Of a DNA stretch of 64,000 bases, positions 27,156-35,839 are shown piece by piece. Each line of letters opens with the position of its first letter. Position 1 is the stretch's first letter. Below the pieces are notes generated by a model. The model worked only from the letters and a program-made list of their open reading frames with translations. It searched no databases and was not told the origin of the DNA. The stretch is from Kitasatospora sp. NBC_00315 (lineage in GTDB: Bacteria > Actinomycetota > Actinomycetes > Streptomycetales > Streptomycetaceae): NCBI RefSeq assembly GCF_041435095.1, contig NZ_CP108025.1:6324001-6388000 (forward strand), given 5' to 3'. The translations under genes were made by a program, and so were the position numbers.

Positions 27156-28193
27156 TCAGGCAGTCGGCTGCTGCTGGGTGATGCAGTGGATGCCGCCTCC
27201 GTTGGCGAAGATCTCGCGGGCGTCCACGAGCTCCACCGTCCGGCCGGGGTAGGCCTCGCCCAGGATGTCGGCGGCCTGCTGGTCGCGCGGGTCGCCGAAG
27301 GCGCACAGGACGACCACGCCGTTGGCGACGTAGTGGTTGACGTAGGAGTAGTCGACGGGCTCGTCGTCCTCGTCGAACAGCACGGTCGGGGCCGGGAGTT
27401 CGATGACCTGGAGGGTGCGGCCACCGGCGTCCGTGGAGGTCCGCAGGATGGTGACCAGGTCCTTGCAGACCTCGTGGTCGGGGTGCGAGGGGTCGGGCTG
27501 GACGTGGGCGACCACGACGCCCGGCCGGACGAAGGAGGCGACGATGTCGATGTGGCCGCGGGTGCCGAACTCGTCGTAGTCGCGGGTGAGTCCGCGCGGC
27601 AGCCAGACGGCCTTGGTGGTGCCCAGCTGGGCGTGCAGTTCGGCCTCCACCTCCTCCCTGGTCCAGTCGGCGTTGCGGCCCTCGCCGAGCTGGACCGTCT
27701 CGGTGACCAGGACGGTGCCCTCGCCGTCGACGTGGATGCCGCCGCCCTCGTTGATGAGACGGGAGGCGAAGCGCCGCACGCCGGCCAGGCCGGTCACGGC
27801 CTCCGCGACGTGCCGGTCCTTCTCCCAGCTCGCCCAGGACTGCGCGCCCCACCCGTTGAACACCCAGTCGGTGGCGGCGATCCCGCCCTTGCCGTCGATG
27901 AGGAAGCTCGGGCCGATGTCCCGCATCCAGGCGTCGTCCAGCGGTCGCTCCACGAGCTCGACCTGCTCGGCGACGTACCTGCGGGCGTCCTCGCTCTCAC
28001 CGGTGTTGACGACCAGCGTCACCGGCTCGTACCGGACGAGGGTGTTGGCGACCTCGGCCCAGGCGAGGCGGGCGGCGTGCAGGTGCTCGGCGCTGTCGAA
28101 GGTCTGGTTGGCGGTGGGGAAGGCCATCCAGGTGCGGTCGTGCGGGGCCCATTCGGCGGGCATCCGGTAGCCGAGCACGGCGGGAGTGGTCAT
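27156..28193 (-). CDS. Agmatine deiminase (peptidyl-arginine deiminase family)
   Basis: A 345-residue enzyme of the agmatine deiminase family, expected to convert agmatine to N-carbamoylputrescine plus ammonia. The guanidine-modifying-enzyme landmarks are visible: WMRDIGPSF (~88-96), the NEGGGIHVDG segment, the HIDIVASF His/Asp motif, and the catalytic Cys near the C-terminus in GGGIHCITQQQP. It lies 82 bp downstream of the urease alpha gene on the same strand. The ribosome-binding site is weak (AGGAT). Fused-subunit urease, alpha subunit and this deiminase may form one operon acting on nitrogen-rich amines. Confidence 0.9.
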   Translation of the reverse strand: MTTPAVLGYRMPAEWAPHDRTWMAFPTANQTFDSAEHLHAARLAWAEVANTLVRYEPVTLVVNTGESEDARRYVAEQVELVERPLDDAWMRDIGPSFLIDGKGGIAATDWVFNGWGAQSWASWEKDRHVAEAVTGLAGVRRFASRLINEGGGIHVDGEGTVLVTETVQLGEGRNADWTREEVEAELHAQLGTTKAVWLPRGLTRDYDEFGTRGHIDIVASFVRPGVVVAHVQPDPSHPDHEVCKDLVTILRTSTDAGGRTLQVIELPAPTVLFDEDDEPVDYSYVNHYVANGVVVLCAFGDPRDQQAADILGEAYPGRTVELVDAREIFANGGGIHCITQQQPTA

Positions 28194-28275
28194 GAGGGTG
28201 GGATCCTAAGCGGTGGGGGAGGGACGGCGGGTGGTGCCGGGTCGCGCGGGGCGCCGGCTCACTGGAGGTACGGGC

Positions 28276-29979
28276 TCACAGGAAGTACAGGCGGCTGAGC
28301 GAGACGCTGTCGGCCGGCTCGGAGCGGATGGGGGAGCCGTCGAGCGAGACCAGGCCGGTCTCGGCCACCTGCACGTCGCCGATCCGGGCGTTGCGGACCA
28401 TGTCGCGGGGGCCGATGCCGCGGGTGTCGCGGACGGCGACGCGGCGGCGGCGGGTGGGCATTTCGTCGCCGTTGTCGGTGGCGGCCCGGGCGACGAAGGC
28501 GACGGAGAGGTCGGCGGCGGTGGCGCCGTGGGCGCCGAACTGGGGGCCGAGGACGAGGGGTTCGCAGCGGTCGGTGGAGGCGTTGGGGTCGCCGGTGACG
28601 CCGTAGGCGGGGAAGCCGGCTTTGAGGACGAGTTGGGGTTTGGCGCCGAAGTGGTCGGGGCGCCAGAGGACGATGTCGGCGAGTTTGCCGATCTCGAGGG
28701 AGCCGACCTCGTGGGCCAGGCCGTGGGCGATGGCGGGGTTGATGGTGAGTTTGGCGATGTAGCGCAGGACGCGGTCGTTGTCGTCGCCGTGGGCGGTGGT
28801 GCCGTAGGAGCCGGTGCCGTCGAGGGGGCCGAGTTCGTTCTTCATCTTGCCGGCCATGGCGAAGGTACGGCGTACGGTCTCGCCGGCGCGGCCCATGCCC
28901 TGGGCGTCGGAGGAGGTGATGCCGATGACGCCGAGGTCGTGCAGGACGTCTTCGGCGCCCATGGTGCCGGCGCGGATGCGGTCGCGGGCCATGGCGGCGT
29001 CGCCGGGCAGGTCGGTCTTGAGGTCGTGGGCGGAGACGATCATGCCGAAGTGTTCGGCGAGGGCGTCGCGGCCGAAGGGCAGGGTGGGGTTGGTGGAGGA
29101 GCCGATGACGTTCTCGACGCCGGCCATCTTGAGGACGTTGGGGACGTGTCCGCCACCGCAGCCCTCGATGTGGAAGGCGTGGATGGTGCGGCCTTCGAGG
29201 ACGGCGAGGGTGTCCTCGACGGAGAGGCATTCGTTGAGGCCGTCGGTGTGCAGGGCGACCTGGACGTCGTGTTCCTCGGCGACGCGCAGGGCGGTGTCCA
29301 GGGCGCGGGTGTGGGCGCCCATGTCCTCGTGGACCTTGAAGCCGCAGGCGCCGCCCTCGGCGAGGGCCTCGATGAGGGGGGCGGGGTCGGAGGAGGAGCC
29401 GCGGCCGAGGAAGCCGATGTTGACGGGCCAGGCGTCGAAGGCGTTGAAGGCGTGGCGCAGGGCCCAGGGTGAGTTCACCCCGACGCCCCAGACGGGGCCG
29501 AATTCCTGGCCGATGACGGTGGTGACGCCGGAGGCGAGGGAGGCTTCCATGATGCGGGGGGACAGGAGGTGGACGTGGGTGTCGATGGCGCCGGCGGTGG
29601 CGATCATGCCTTCGCCGGAGACGATGGTGGTGCCGGTGCCGACGACGACGTCGACGCCGTGGAGGGTGTCGGGGTTGCCGGCGCGGCCGATGGAGGCGAT
29701 CCGGCCGTCGATGAGGCCGATGGAGGTCTTGCGGATGCCCTGGATCGCGTCGATCACCAGGACGTTGCTGATCACCACGTCGCAGGTGTCGCGGACGGCG
29801 GCGGCCTTCAGGTGCAGGCCGTCGCGGGCGGTCTTGCCGAAGCCGGCCAGGAACTCCTCGCCCGGCTCCTGCGAGTCCGTCTCGACCCGTACGATCAGGC
29901 CGCTGTCGCCCAGCCGGATCCGGTCCCCGGCCCGCGGACCGTGCACCGAGATGTAGTCATGGGGCGTGATCGCGCTCAT
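28276..29979 (-). CDS. ureC: Non-canonical urease alpha subunit
   Basis: A 567-residue urease alpha-subunit homologue. Nickel ligands are retained: HVH in AIDTHVHLLSP, the carbamylated-Lys position in CGFKVHED, His in VALHTDGLNE, His in FHIEGCGGGH, and Asp in TSSDAQGMGR. However, the mobile flap differs: the MVCHHL motif of classical ureases is MIVSAHDL here, so the flap Cys is Ala, while one flap His remains. The segment before it (STNPTLPFGRD) also departs from the STRPYTVN pattern. GGTGGGAG precedes the ATG. No ureDEFG genes occur in the window. Codon use in the middle (about 28400-29700) shifts toward C-ending codons with AAA, CAA and GAA. Confidence 0.85.
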   Translation of the reverse strand: MSAITPHDYISVHGPRAGDRIRLGDSGLIVRVETDSQEPGEEFLAGFGKTARDGLHLKAAAVRDTCDVVISNVLVIDAIQGIRKTSIGLIDGRIASIGRAGNPDTLHGVDVVVGTGTTIVSGEGMIATAGAIDTHVHLLSPRIMEASLASGVTTVIGQEFGPVWGVGVNSPWALRHAFNAFDAWPVNIGFLGRGSSSDPAPLIEALAEGGACGFKVHEDMGAHTRALDTALRVAEEHDVQVALHTDGLNECLSVEDTLAVLEGRTIHAFHIEGCGGGHVPNVLKMAGVENVIGSSTNPTLPFGRDALAEHFGMIVSAHDLKTDLPGDAAMARDRIRAGTMGAEDVLHDLGVIGITSSDAQGMGRAGETVRRTFAMAGKMKNELGPLDGTGSYGTTAHGDDNDRVLRYIAKLTINPAIAHGLAHEVGSLEIGKLADIVLWRPDHFGAKPQLVLKAGFPAYGVTGDPNASTDRCEPLVLGPQFGAHGATAADLSVAFVARAATDNGDEMPTRRRRVAVRDTRGIGPRDMVRNARIGDVQVAETGLVSLDGSPIRSEPADSVSLSRLYFL

Positions 29980-30080
29980 GCTCCCACCTCGCCGCACCCG
30001 GCGGGGCGGGACCGCCGGGCGGCTCCGTCCGGTCGCTCTGCCCGGGTCCGGGGCCGGGGGTGCCCCCAACGCTCGCTCAT
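29976..30080 (-). CDS. Possible 34-residue ORF bridging ureAB and ureC
   Basis: An ATG that overlaps the ureAB stop (ATGA, 30080) opens a 34-codon frame whose TGA overlaps the ureC ATG (29979). The product, starting MSERWGHPRPRTRAERP, is Arg/Pro-rich with no known family. It may only carry ribosomes between the two urease genes. No separate ribosome-binding site is seen. Confidence 0.25.
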   Translation of the reverse strand: MSERWGHPRPRTRAERPDGAARRSRPAGCGEVGA

Positions 30081-30787
30081 GACTCGACCTCCGTGTCGTC
30101 GAAGCTGATCAGGTATCCGGTCGCGCGGGCCTTGCCGAGCGCGGCCTCCTTGGCGCCGGGGGCGTCCAGCGGGCCGTCGACCAGGCCGGCGAAGCCGATC
30201 GCCACCCGTTGGCCGCCGATCGGGACGAGTCCGACCTCCACGGTGGCGCCCGGGTCGAAGCGGACGGAGGACCCGGCCGGGACGGCCAGGTGCGTGCCGT
30301 AGGCCGCCGCCCGGTCGAAGGCGAGGCGCGGGTTGGCCTCGAAGAAGTGGAAGTGCGAGGTGACCGAGATCGGGACGGCCGAGGTGTTGTGGACCGCCAG
30401 CACCACCGTCTCCTCCACCGGGTCGTAGCCCTCGCCCGCGCCGATCAGGGCACCGCCGGGGGCGCCGTCCCCGAGGGAGCCCGCTCCCCGGAACGGGTCG
30501 TCGACCACGGCGAGCCGGGTGCCGTCGTCGAACACGGCCTCGACCTGGACGACGGTGACCACGTCCGGTACGCCGGGCAGGACGTCCTCGGCGGTGAGCA
30601 CGCTGCGGCCGGCCTCGATGGCCTCGGCCAGCCGGCGGCCGTCGCGGGCCGCCTCGCAGACGGCGTCCGCGATCAGTGCGTGCGCCTCGGGCACGTTGAG
30701 GCGCACGCCCCGGGCGCGGCGGGCGCGGGCCAGCTCGGCTGCGGTGAAGATCAGCAGCCGGTCCCGCTCGGTGGGGGTCAGTCGCAC
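30077..30787 (-). CDS. ureAB: Fused urease gamma-beta subunit
   Basis: A 236-residue fusion of urease gamma (about 1-100: LTPTERDRLLIFTAAELARARRARG) and beta (about 115-225: SVTSHFHFFEANPRLAFDRAAAYG and PAGSSVRFDPG) subunits. Such fusions are known in some actinobacteria and Helicobacter. Subunits would assemble with the alpha protein encoded 97 bp downstream. Start ATG/GTG at 30787 is just after a TetR-type palindrome and possible promoter. The gene order gamma-beta then alpha is normal, but accessory genes for nickel insertion are missing nearby. Confidence 0.9.
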   Translation of the reverse strand: MRLTPTERDRLLIFTAAELARARRARGVRLNVPEAHALIADAVCEAARDGRRLAEAIEAGRSVLTAEDVLPGVPDVVTVVQVEAVFDDGTRLAVVDDPFRGAGSLGDGAPGGALIGAGEGYDPVEETVVLAVHNTSAVPISVTSHFHFFEANPRLAFDRAAAYGTHLAVPAGSSVRFDPGATVEVGLVPIGGQRVAIGFAGLVDGPLDAPGAKEAALGKARATGYLISFDDTEVES

Positions 30788-30854
30788 GGTTCCTCGCTAG
30801 CGGTCGACGGTGTGCCGGGGCGGGCCGGCGGGGGCCGGTCGGTCCGGCCCGGGA

Positions 30855-30871
30855 AAGTTAGAACGGCGTTC
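30855..30871 (-). promoter_or_regulatory. Promoter/operator candidate upstream of ureAB
   Basis: On the minus strand, GAACGCCGTTC (30871-30861) is a perfect inverted repeat of the kind bound by TetR-family repressors. It abuts TAACTT (30860-30855), a TANNNT -10 element. A transcript would begin about 60 bp before ureAB. The -35 region is poor. Confidence 0.45.
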
Positions 30872-31341
30872 AAACATCCCCGGCTCATTGAACCCGGACG
30901 GGGCCGCCCTGTCCAGCCTCGCCGGGGCGCGGCCGCACTCCCTCCAGCCTGGCGCCGCCCCGGGCGGCCCGCCCGGGCGGAGGTCGCGCGCCGCGCCCGG
31001 GCCTCGTCCGATCAGCGTTCCCCCCTCACCCCCGGCGCGGGAGCCGCCGCGCCGGAGCGAGCGCCCCGGTCCGCGCGCGGCGGTCCACCGGTCCACCCGT
31101 TTGCCGTAGCGGATCGACGGGCGCGGCGGACGGCGACCGGGAGGGCCCTACGTCTCGCAAACCTGTCCGAGGCCGGGGATCGGATCACGCGACGGTGTTC
31201 GAGCCCCTTTCACCCCATGTGACCGGACGCACACTGTTGCAAAGCGCCGCAGCTGGGCATGAGGATGAGTGTCGGTAAGAGGCTGCCCGGCCGGCGGGGG
31301 ACTCCGGCACGGGCGTCGTGCGAAGGCGGGGGCGTGTGGTG
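30872..31341. other. Intergenic region, 470 bp
   Basis: Lies between divergent ureAB and the RsbW-like gene. Sequence 30900-31140 is very C/G-rich with no supportable frame. Around 31200-31260 it becomes less G+C-rich and may hold the rightward promoter, but I cannot assign boxes. Confidence 0.4.
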
Positions 31342-31929
31342 ATGGACGGTCAGGCGCGGTTTCCGCGGCAGCGGACGGATTCAGGGTCGTGGCGACGGAT
31401 GGATCCGGGGCCGCGGTCGGCGCCGGGTGACGCGGTCGGATTCCCGGCGCCCGGTGGCGGGCCGGCCGGGCAGACCGGCCCCGCCAGGGCGGCCGACCCG
31501 GCCGACCAGGGCGTACGCGGGGTGTCCGCCCCCGGCTGCGCCCTGCACCGGCGGCTGCACCTCCCGCTCGACGCGGCCGACCTGGTCGCGGTCGGCGCCG
31601 TCCGGCACCGGCTGCGTGGCGCACTCGAACAGTGGGGTGTTCCCGAACTCGCCGACACCGCCGAACTGCTGACGTCGGAGGTGGTGACCAACGCGCTGGT
31701 GCACACCACCCACGGCGCGGTGTTCGACGCGGTGCTCACGGCGGACCTGCGGCTGCGGATCGAGGTCCAGGACGGCACACCACGGCTGCCGGGCCGCCGG
31801 CGCGAGCCGGCCGCTGAGTTCGCCACCTCGGGCCGCGGCCTGTTCCTGGTCGAGGCCCTCGCCGACGACTGGGGCGTCCAGCTCCGCGGGGACGGCAAGG
31901 TCACCTGGTTCGAGTTGGCATATTCCTGA
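31342..31929 (+). CDS. RsbW-like ATP-binding protein (anti-sigma-type kinase)
   Basis: A 195-residue protein whose C-terminal ~130 residues are a GHKL ATPase of the RsbW/SpoIIAB class: N-box ELLTSEVVTNALVHT, G1-like VQDGT and G2-like TSGRGLFLVEALADDWGV. In streptomycetes such stand-alone proteins may bind sigma factors or anti-anti-sigma proteins. The N-terminal ~55 residues are Gly/Pro-rich and disordered. ATG 31342 is taken; the frame is open to 31318 and the ribosome-binding site is weak. The following gene carries a similar ATPase domain. Confidence 0.82.
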   Translation: MDGQARFPRQRTDSGSWRRMDPGPRSAPGDAVGFPAPGGGPAGQTGPARAADPADQGVRGVSAPGCALHRRLHLPLDAADLVAVGAVRHRLRGALEQWGVPELADTAELLTSEVVTNALVHTTHGAVFDAVLTADLRLRIEVQDGTPRLPGRRREPAAEFATSGRGLFLVEALADDWGVQLRGDGKVTWFELAYS

Positions 31930-32232
31930 GCCGATCGCCCGGCCCCTCCCCGAACGCCCGTAGCGGCTGTTCGGGGACTTCCGGACGGCCCGGTACGCCC
32001 CGGGGGCATTCGCGGTCGTTCGCCGTCGAAGGAAAGATTCCCGGGCGCCGCCATTGCCGCTCTGCCGAACATTAGACAGGATGGTAAGAACGTGTGCCCG
32101 GGAGCGGGACCCAGCGGGGAGATCCGGCCTCGACCGACCACCGCTCGCCGGCCCACTCCTTCAGATCCATCACCACACGGTCATGCGCCCCGCCCGGACG
32201 GGCCCGCATGGCACGGCAGCGGCAGGAGCAGC
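31930..32232. other. Intergenic region, 303 bp
   Basis: Separates the RsbW-like gene from the SpoIIE-type gene on the same strand. The A/T-richer stretch around 32065-32090 (ACATTAGACAGGATGGTAAG) is the most promoter-like part. No confident -35/-10 pair. Confidence 0.35.
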
Positions 32233-34494
32233 ATGGCCACAGAGCCCGAGCCACAGGGGCCGGGGCTACCGCCCGGTCCGCCCGCGGCCGGGTCCGGCCG
32301 CGCCAGGCCGCCCGCCCAGGCGGTCCGCCGGCATGCGCTGCGCACCGCGCCGGGCCTCGCGGCCGGCCGGATGGCGCCGGTCGTGCCCAGCGGTCTGCCG
32401 ACCCCCTCCGGGGACTCCACCCCGGACTGGCTGGAACCGGCGATGGCCGCCAACGGCATCGGATCCTTCGACTGGGACATCCGGCGTGACGTCCTGGAGG
32501 GCGACCAGCGCGCCTGCACCATCCTGGGCGTGGAGAAGGGCCGCTTCGACCACACCTCGGCGTCCTTCCTCGGGCTGCTGCACCCGGAGGACGCGCCGGT
32601 GGTGCGCCGCCGCGTCGAGCGCGCGGTGGCCGAGCTGGGCCAGTGCGGCGCGTACTACCGCACGGTCGGCCACGGCGGCACGATGCGCGCCGTACGCTTC
32701 CGCGGCCGGGTGCTGGCGGACGCCTTCGGCCGGGCCTCCCGGATGGTCGGATTCGTCTGGGACGCCACCGTCGAACTGCACAAGCGCGACCGCGCCGACC
32801 GGATGGCCATGCTGCGCGAGGAGCGCTCGCGCTTCATCAAGGAGGCCGCCCGGGCGCTCTCCGAGGCGGTCACCGTCAGGGACGTCGCCCGGGTCTTCAC
32901 CGAGCTGCCGCTGCCCGGCCTGCCGCCGGACGGCCTGGTGCTCGCCTCCCAGGAGGCCGGCCGGGTCCAGATCCTCGGGGCCAGCGGCTACCAGCCGCAC
33001 GAGCTGGCCGGCTACGACCGCTCACTGCTGCCACCCACGCACCCCGCCGCCGAGGCGATCCGGCTGCGTGCCCCGGTGTTCATCGCCAGCCGCGAGGAGT
33101 ACCGCGAGCGCTACTCGGAGGTCTGGACGACGGCCAGTCCGATCCGCAGCGCCTGGGCCTTCCTGCCGCTGGTCGCCAGCGGCCGGGCCATCGGCGTCTG
33201 CCTGGTCAGCTTCGACGACGACCGCGAACTCGACGCGGACGAGCGCACGCTGCTCTCCACCCTGGGCGGCCTGGTGGCGCAGTCGCTGGCCCGGGCCCGC
33301 CTGCACGACGCCGAGCACGAGCTGGCGGCCGGGCTGCAGCGGGTGATGCTGCCGCGCACGGTGCCGTCGATCCCCGGCGTCTCCACCGCCGTGCGCTACC
33401 TGGCAGCCGGGTCCGGCCTGCAGATCGGCGGCGACTGGTACGACGTGGTGCCGCTGCCCGGCGGGCACGTCGGTCTGGTCATCGGCGACGTCCAGGGCCA
33501 CGACGTGCACGCCGCCGGGATCATGGGCCAGCTGCGGATCGCCCTGCGCGCGTACGCCGCCGAGGGCCACCCGCCGGCCGCCGTGATGGCCCGCGCCTCC
33601 CGCTTCCTCGCGGACCTGGACACCGACCACTTCGCCACCTGCACGTACGCGGAGGTGAACGTCGACTACGGCGTGGTCTACGCGGTGCGGGCCGGCCACC
33701 TGGATCCGGTGGTGCGCCGGGTGGACGGCACCACGGCGGTGCAACCGGTCGCGGGCGGACTGCCGCTCGGGATCGCGCCGGACGAGGAGTACCGGGTCAC
33801 CCGGTTCAGCCTCGACCCGGGGGAGACGGTGCTGCTCTGCACCGACGGCCTCGTCGAGTCCCGCACGATGGATCTCGACACCGGCTTCGCCCGGCTCTGC
33901 CACGCCCTGTCCGGCGAGCTCCGGCCCCGTCACGAGGGCGTCCGGGATCCCCTGGAGGACCTCGCCGACCGGGTCGCCTCGCAGTCCGCCGACTCCAGCG
34001 AGCGCGAGGACGACATAGCGCTCCTGCTGCTGCGCTGGGACGGACCGGAGGGCGGCCTCGCCGCCCAGCAGCTGCGCCGCCGGATCGGACAGGCCGACCT
34101 GGCCCGGATCTCCGAGGTCCGGGCCGAGCTGAGGGACGCGCTGAGCCGCTGGGGGGTCGCCGAACTGATCGACACCGCCGAGCTGCTCGCCTCCGAGCTG
34201 GTCACCAACGCCATCCGGCACACCGACCGGGACGCCATGTTCACCGCGCGGCTCTACCGGGAGCCCGGCGCGGACGGCGCCAGGCTCCGGGTCGAGGTGG
34301 AGGACGAGTCGGATCTCTGGCCGACCCGCCGGACGCCGGGCGAGCAGGCCTCCTCCGGGCGCGGGCTGATGCTGGTGGAGGCCCTGTCGGACGGCTGGGG
34401 CGTGGAGCCCCGGGGCTCCGGCAAGCGGATGTGGTTCGAGCTCAGCGCGGCCGGGCTCGCCGCTCCCGCGAGCGGGGGCAGGAGCCCGGCCTGA
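32233..34494 (+). CDS. PAS-GAF-SpoIIE phosphatase with C-terminal RsbW-like ATPase
   Basis: A 753-residue regulatory protein, probably cytoplasmic. Domains in order: disordered N-terminus, PAS-like (~70-170, IGSFDWDIRRDVLEGD), GAF (~200-355), SpoIIE/RsbU-type PP2C phosphatase (~375-610, with GGDWYDVVPLPGGHVGLVIGD, GDVQGHD and REDDIALLLLRW), and a GHKL ATPase (~625-740, ELVTNAIRHT and SSGRGLMLVEALSDGWGV). Phosphatase metal-binding residues look intact. It could both dephosphorylate an anti-anti-sigma factor and bind a partner through the kinase-like domain. ATG 32233 with AGGAG is preferred over the longer open frame from 32092. Confidence 0.9.
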   Translation: MATEPEPQGPGLPPGPPAAGSGRARPPAQAVRRHALRTAPGLAAGRMAPVVPSGLPTPSGDSTPDWLEPAMAANGIGSFDWDIRRDVLEGDQRACTILGVEKGRFDHTSASFLGLLHPEDAPVVRRRVERAVAELGQCGAYYRTVGHGGTMRAVRFRGRVLADAFGRASRMVGFVWDATVELHKRDRADRMAMLREERSRFIKEAARALSEAVTVRDVARVFTELPLPGLPPDGLVLASQEAGRVQILGASGYQPHELAGYDRSLLPPTHPAAEAIRLRAPVFIASREEYRERYSEVWTTASPIRSAWAFLPLVASGRAIGVCLVSFDDDRELDADERTLLSTLGGLVAQSLARARLHDAEHELAAGLQRVMLPRTVPSIPGVSTAVRYLAAGSGLQIGGDWYDVVPLPGGHVGLVIGDVQGHDVHAAGIMGQLRIALRAYAAEGHPPAAVMARASRFLADLDTDHFATCTYAEVNVDYGVVYAVRAGHLDPVVRRVDGTTAVQPVAGGLPLGIAPDEEYRVTRFSLDPGETVLLCTDGLVESRTMDLDTGFARLCHALSGELRPRHEGVRDPLEDLADRVASQSADSSEREDDIALLLLRWDGPEGGLAAQQLRRRIGQADLARISEVRAELRDALSRWGVAELIDTAELLASELVTNAIRHTDRDAMFTARLYREPGADGARLRVEVEDESDLWPTRRTPGEQASSGRGLMLVEALSDGWGVEPRGSGKRMWFELSAAGLAAPASGGRSPA

Positions 34495-34578
34495 GCCGGC
34501 GCCGCCCGGCGACCGGCCCGGGGCGGCAATCCGGTCCGGGGTGCGAGTCCGGACCGGACGCCGGGCCCCGGTCGGGCG

Positions 34579-35640
34579 TCAGCCGAACTGCTGCTCCAGA
34601 TCCTTGAGCTTCTGCTCCAGGGATTCCAGCCGGGGCAGCGTGACGGTCTCGTCCTCGGCGGTGAGGTCGATGGTCCGCCGGCCGGGGCGGACCGGCAGAC
34701 CGGGCCGGGAGAGCCGACCCTCGACACCCTCGGCGCCGGCCGCTGGCGCCGCCGCCGCTCCGGGGGCCGGGAGCGGCTCCGCGGGTTCGTCCGCCGTCGC
34801 TATCGCGGACTCCGATCCGGACTCCAGCTGCCGGGCCGCCCCGCGGGGGCGCCAGACACTGTGGGTGCGGTTGATCGCGCGGATCTCGGCCCGCTCGCGC
34901 CGACTGGCCATCCGCTGGCGTTCGCGGTTGGCGGCGGCCTCGCGCTTGTCGTCGCGGACCTCCTCGACCGCCTCGTCCAGGCTGCGGACGCCCTCCAGGA
35001 GCATCAGCGACCAGGCCGCGTACGTCTCGCGCGGTGCCCGCAGCCAGCGCACGATCCGGATCTGCGGGAGCGGTCGCGGCACCAGACCCTGCTCGCGCAG
35101 TGCGGCGACCCGCGTCTGCTTGAGCGCGCGGTCGAACAGCACGGCCGCCGAGAGGGACATCCCCGCGAAGAACTGCGGCGCCCCGGCGTGACCGAAGCCG
35201 CGCGGCGCGTGCACCCAGTTGAACCAGGCGGACGCGCCGGCGAACAGCCAGACCAGCAGTCGGGAGCCGAGCGCCGCGTCGCCGTGGCTCGCCTCGCGGA
35301 CCGCCAGCACCGAGCAGAACATCGCGGCTCCGTCGAGGCCGAACGGCACCAGGTACTCCCAGCCCCCGGAGAGGTTGAGGTTCTGCACCCCGAAGCCGAC
35401 CAGGCCGTGGAAGGAGAGCGCCGCCGCGACCGCTGCACAGCAGAACAGCAGCGTGTAGGACGCCCCTCCGTAGAGCGATTCCTTCCGTCGCCTGCGCTCC
35501 TCGGAACGCTCCCAGGAATCGGAGCCGACCGTGGCCGAGGAGGAGCCCCTGGTACGTGCGAAGGCCACCAGCACAGCGCTGACCACCAGCGCTGCCACGC
35601 CCGTGACGGCCCAGCCCAGTGGTATGTCGGACAGTTTCAT
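34579..35640 (-). CDS. DUF2637 domain-containing membrane protein
   Basis: A 353-residue protein with a DUF2637-type membrane half (about four spans in residues 8-170, SLYGGASYTLLFCCAAVAAALSF and FGLDGAAMFCSVLAV typical) and a cytoplasmic half rich in Arg/Glu, probably coiled, ending in ESLEQKLKDLEQQFG. The family occurs in actinobacterial chromosomes and on conjugative plasmids; its function is unknown. ATG 35640 is chosen by homology of the MKLSDIPLGW start; the ribosome-binding site is weak. The frame is open to 35727. Confidence 0.8.
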   Translation of the reverse strand: MKLSDIPLGWAVTGVAALVVSAVLVAFARTRGSSSATVGSDSWERSEERRRRKESLYGGASYTLLFCCAAVAAALSFHGLVGFGVQNLNLSGGWEYLVPFGLDGAAMFCSVLAVREASHGDAALGSRLLVWLFAGASAWFNWVHAPRGFGHAGAPQFFAGMSLSAAVLFDRALKQTRVAALREQGLVPRPLPQIRIVRWLRAPRETYAAWSLMLLEGVRSLDEAVEEVRDDKREAAANRERQRMASRRERAEIRAINRTHSVWRPRGAARQLESGSESAIATADEPAEPLPAPGAAAAPAAGAEGVEGRLSRPGLPVRPGRRTIDLTAEDETVTLPRLESLEQKLKDLEQQFG

Positions 35641-35752
35641 CGCCTGAACCAGCCTCGCTTTCCTGCGTAGTGACGGCGGCACCATCATGGCGGATTCGCG
35701 GCTGCGGAATGACTGATTTGCTGTCAATGCGCTGAGGAGGGGGATTTCTGAC

Positions 35753-35785
35753 GGGATATAAATGCGATCGTATTACTGATATCCC
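35753..35785. repeat. A/T-rich inverted repeat GGGATAT...ATATCCC
   Basis: GGGATAT (35753-35759) and ATATCCC (35779-35785) flank a 19-bp centre that contains CGATCG. It lies in one of the few A/T-rich stretches, between the FhuF-like stop and the DUF2637 start, about 115 bp upstream of the latter. It may be an operator or part of its promoter. Confidence 0.5.
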
Positions 35786-35839
35786 TGCGCTATTTCCCGG
35801 AATCACTGCTTTTCGGGCCGCTTCCGGATCCGGCGGACG

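Noticed and set aside
28213-29472. Long Gly/Ala/Val-rich frame opposite ureC
   Set aside because: It is the antisense shadow of ureC, repeats Gly, Ala and Val in a way no protein family does, and lacks a start signal.
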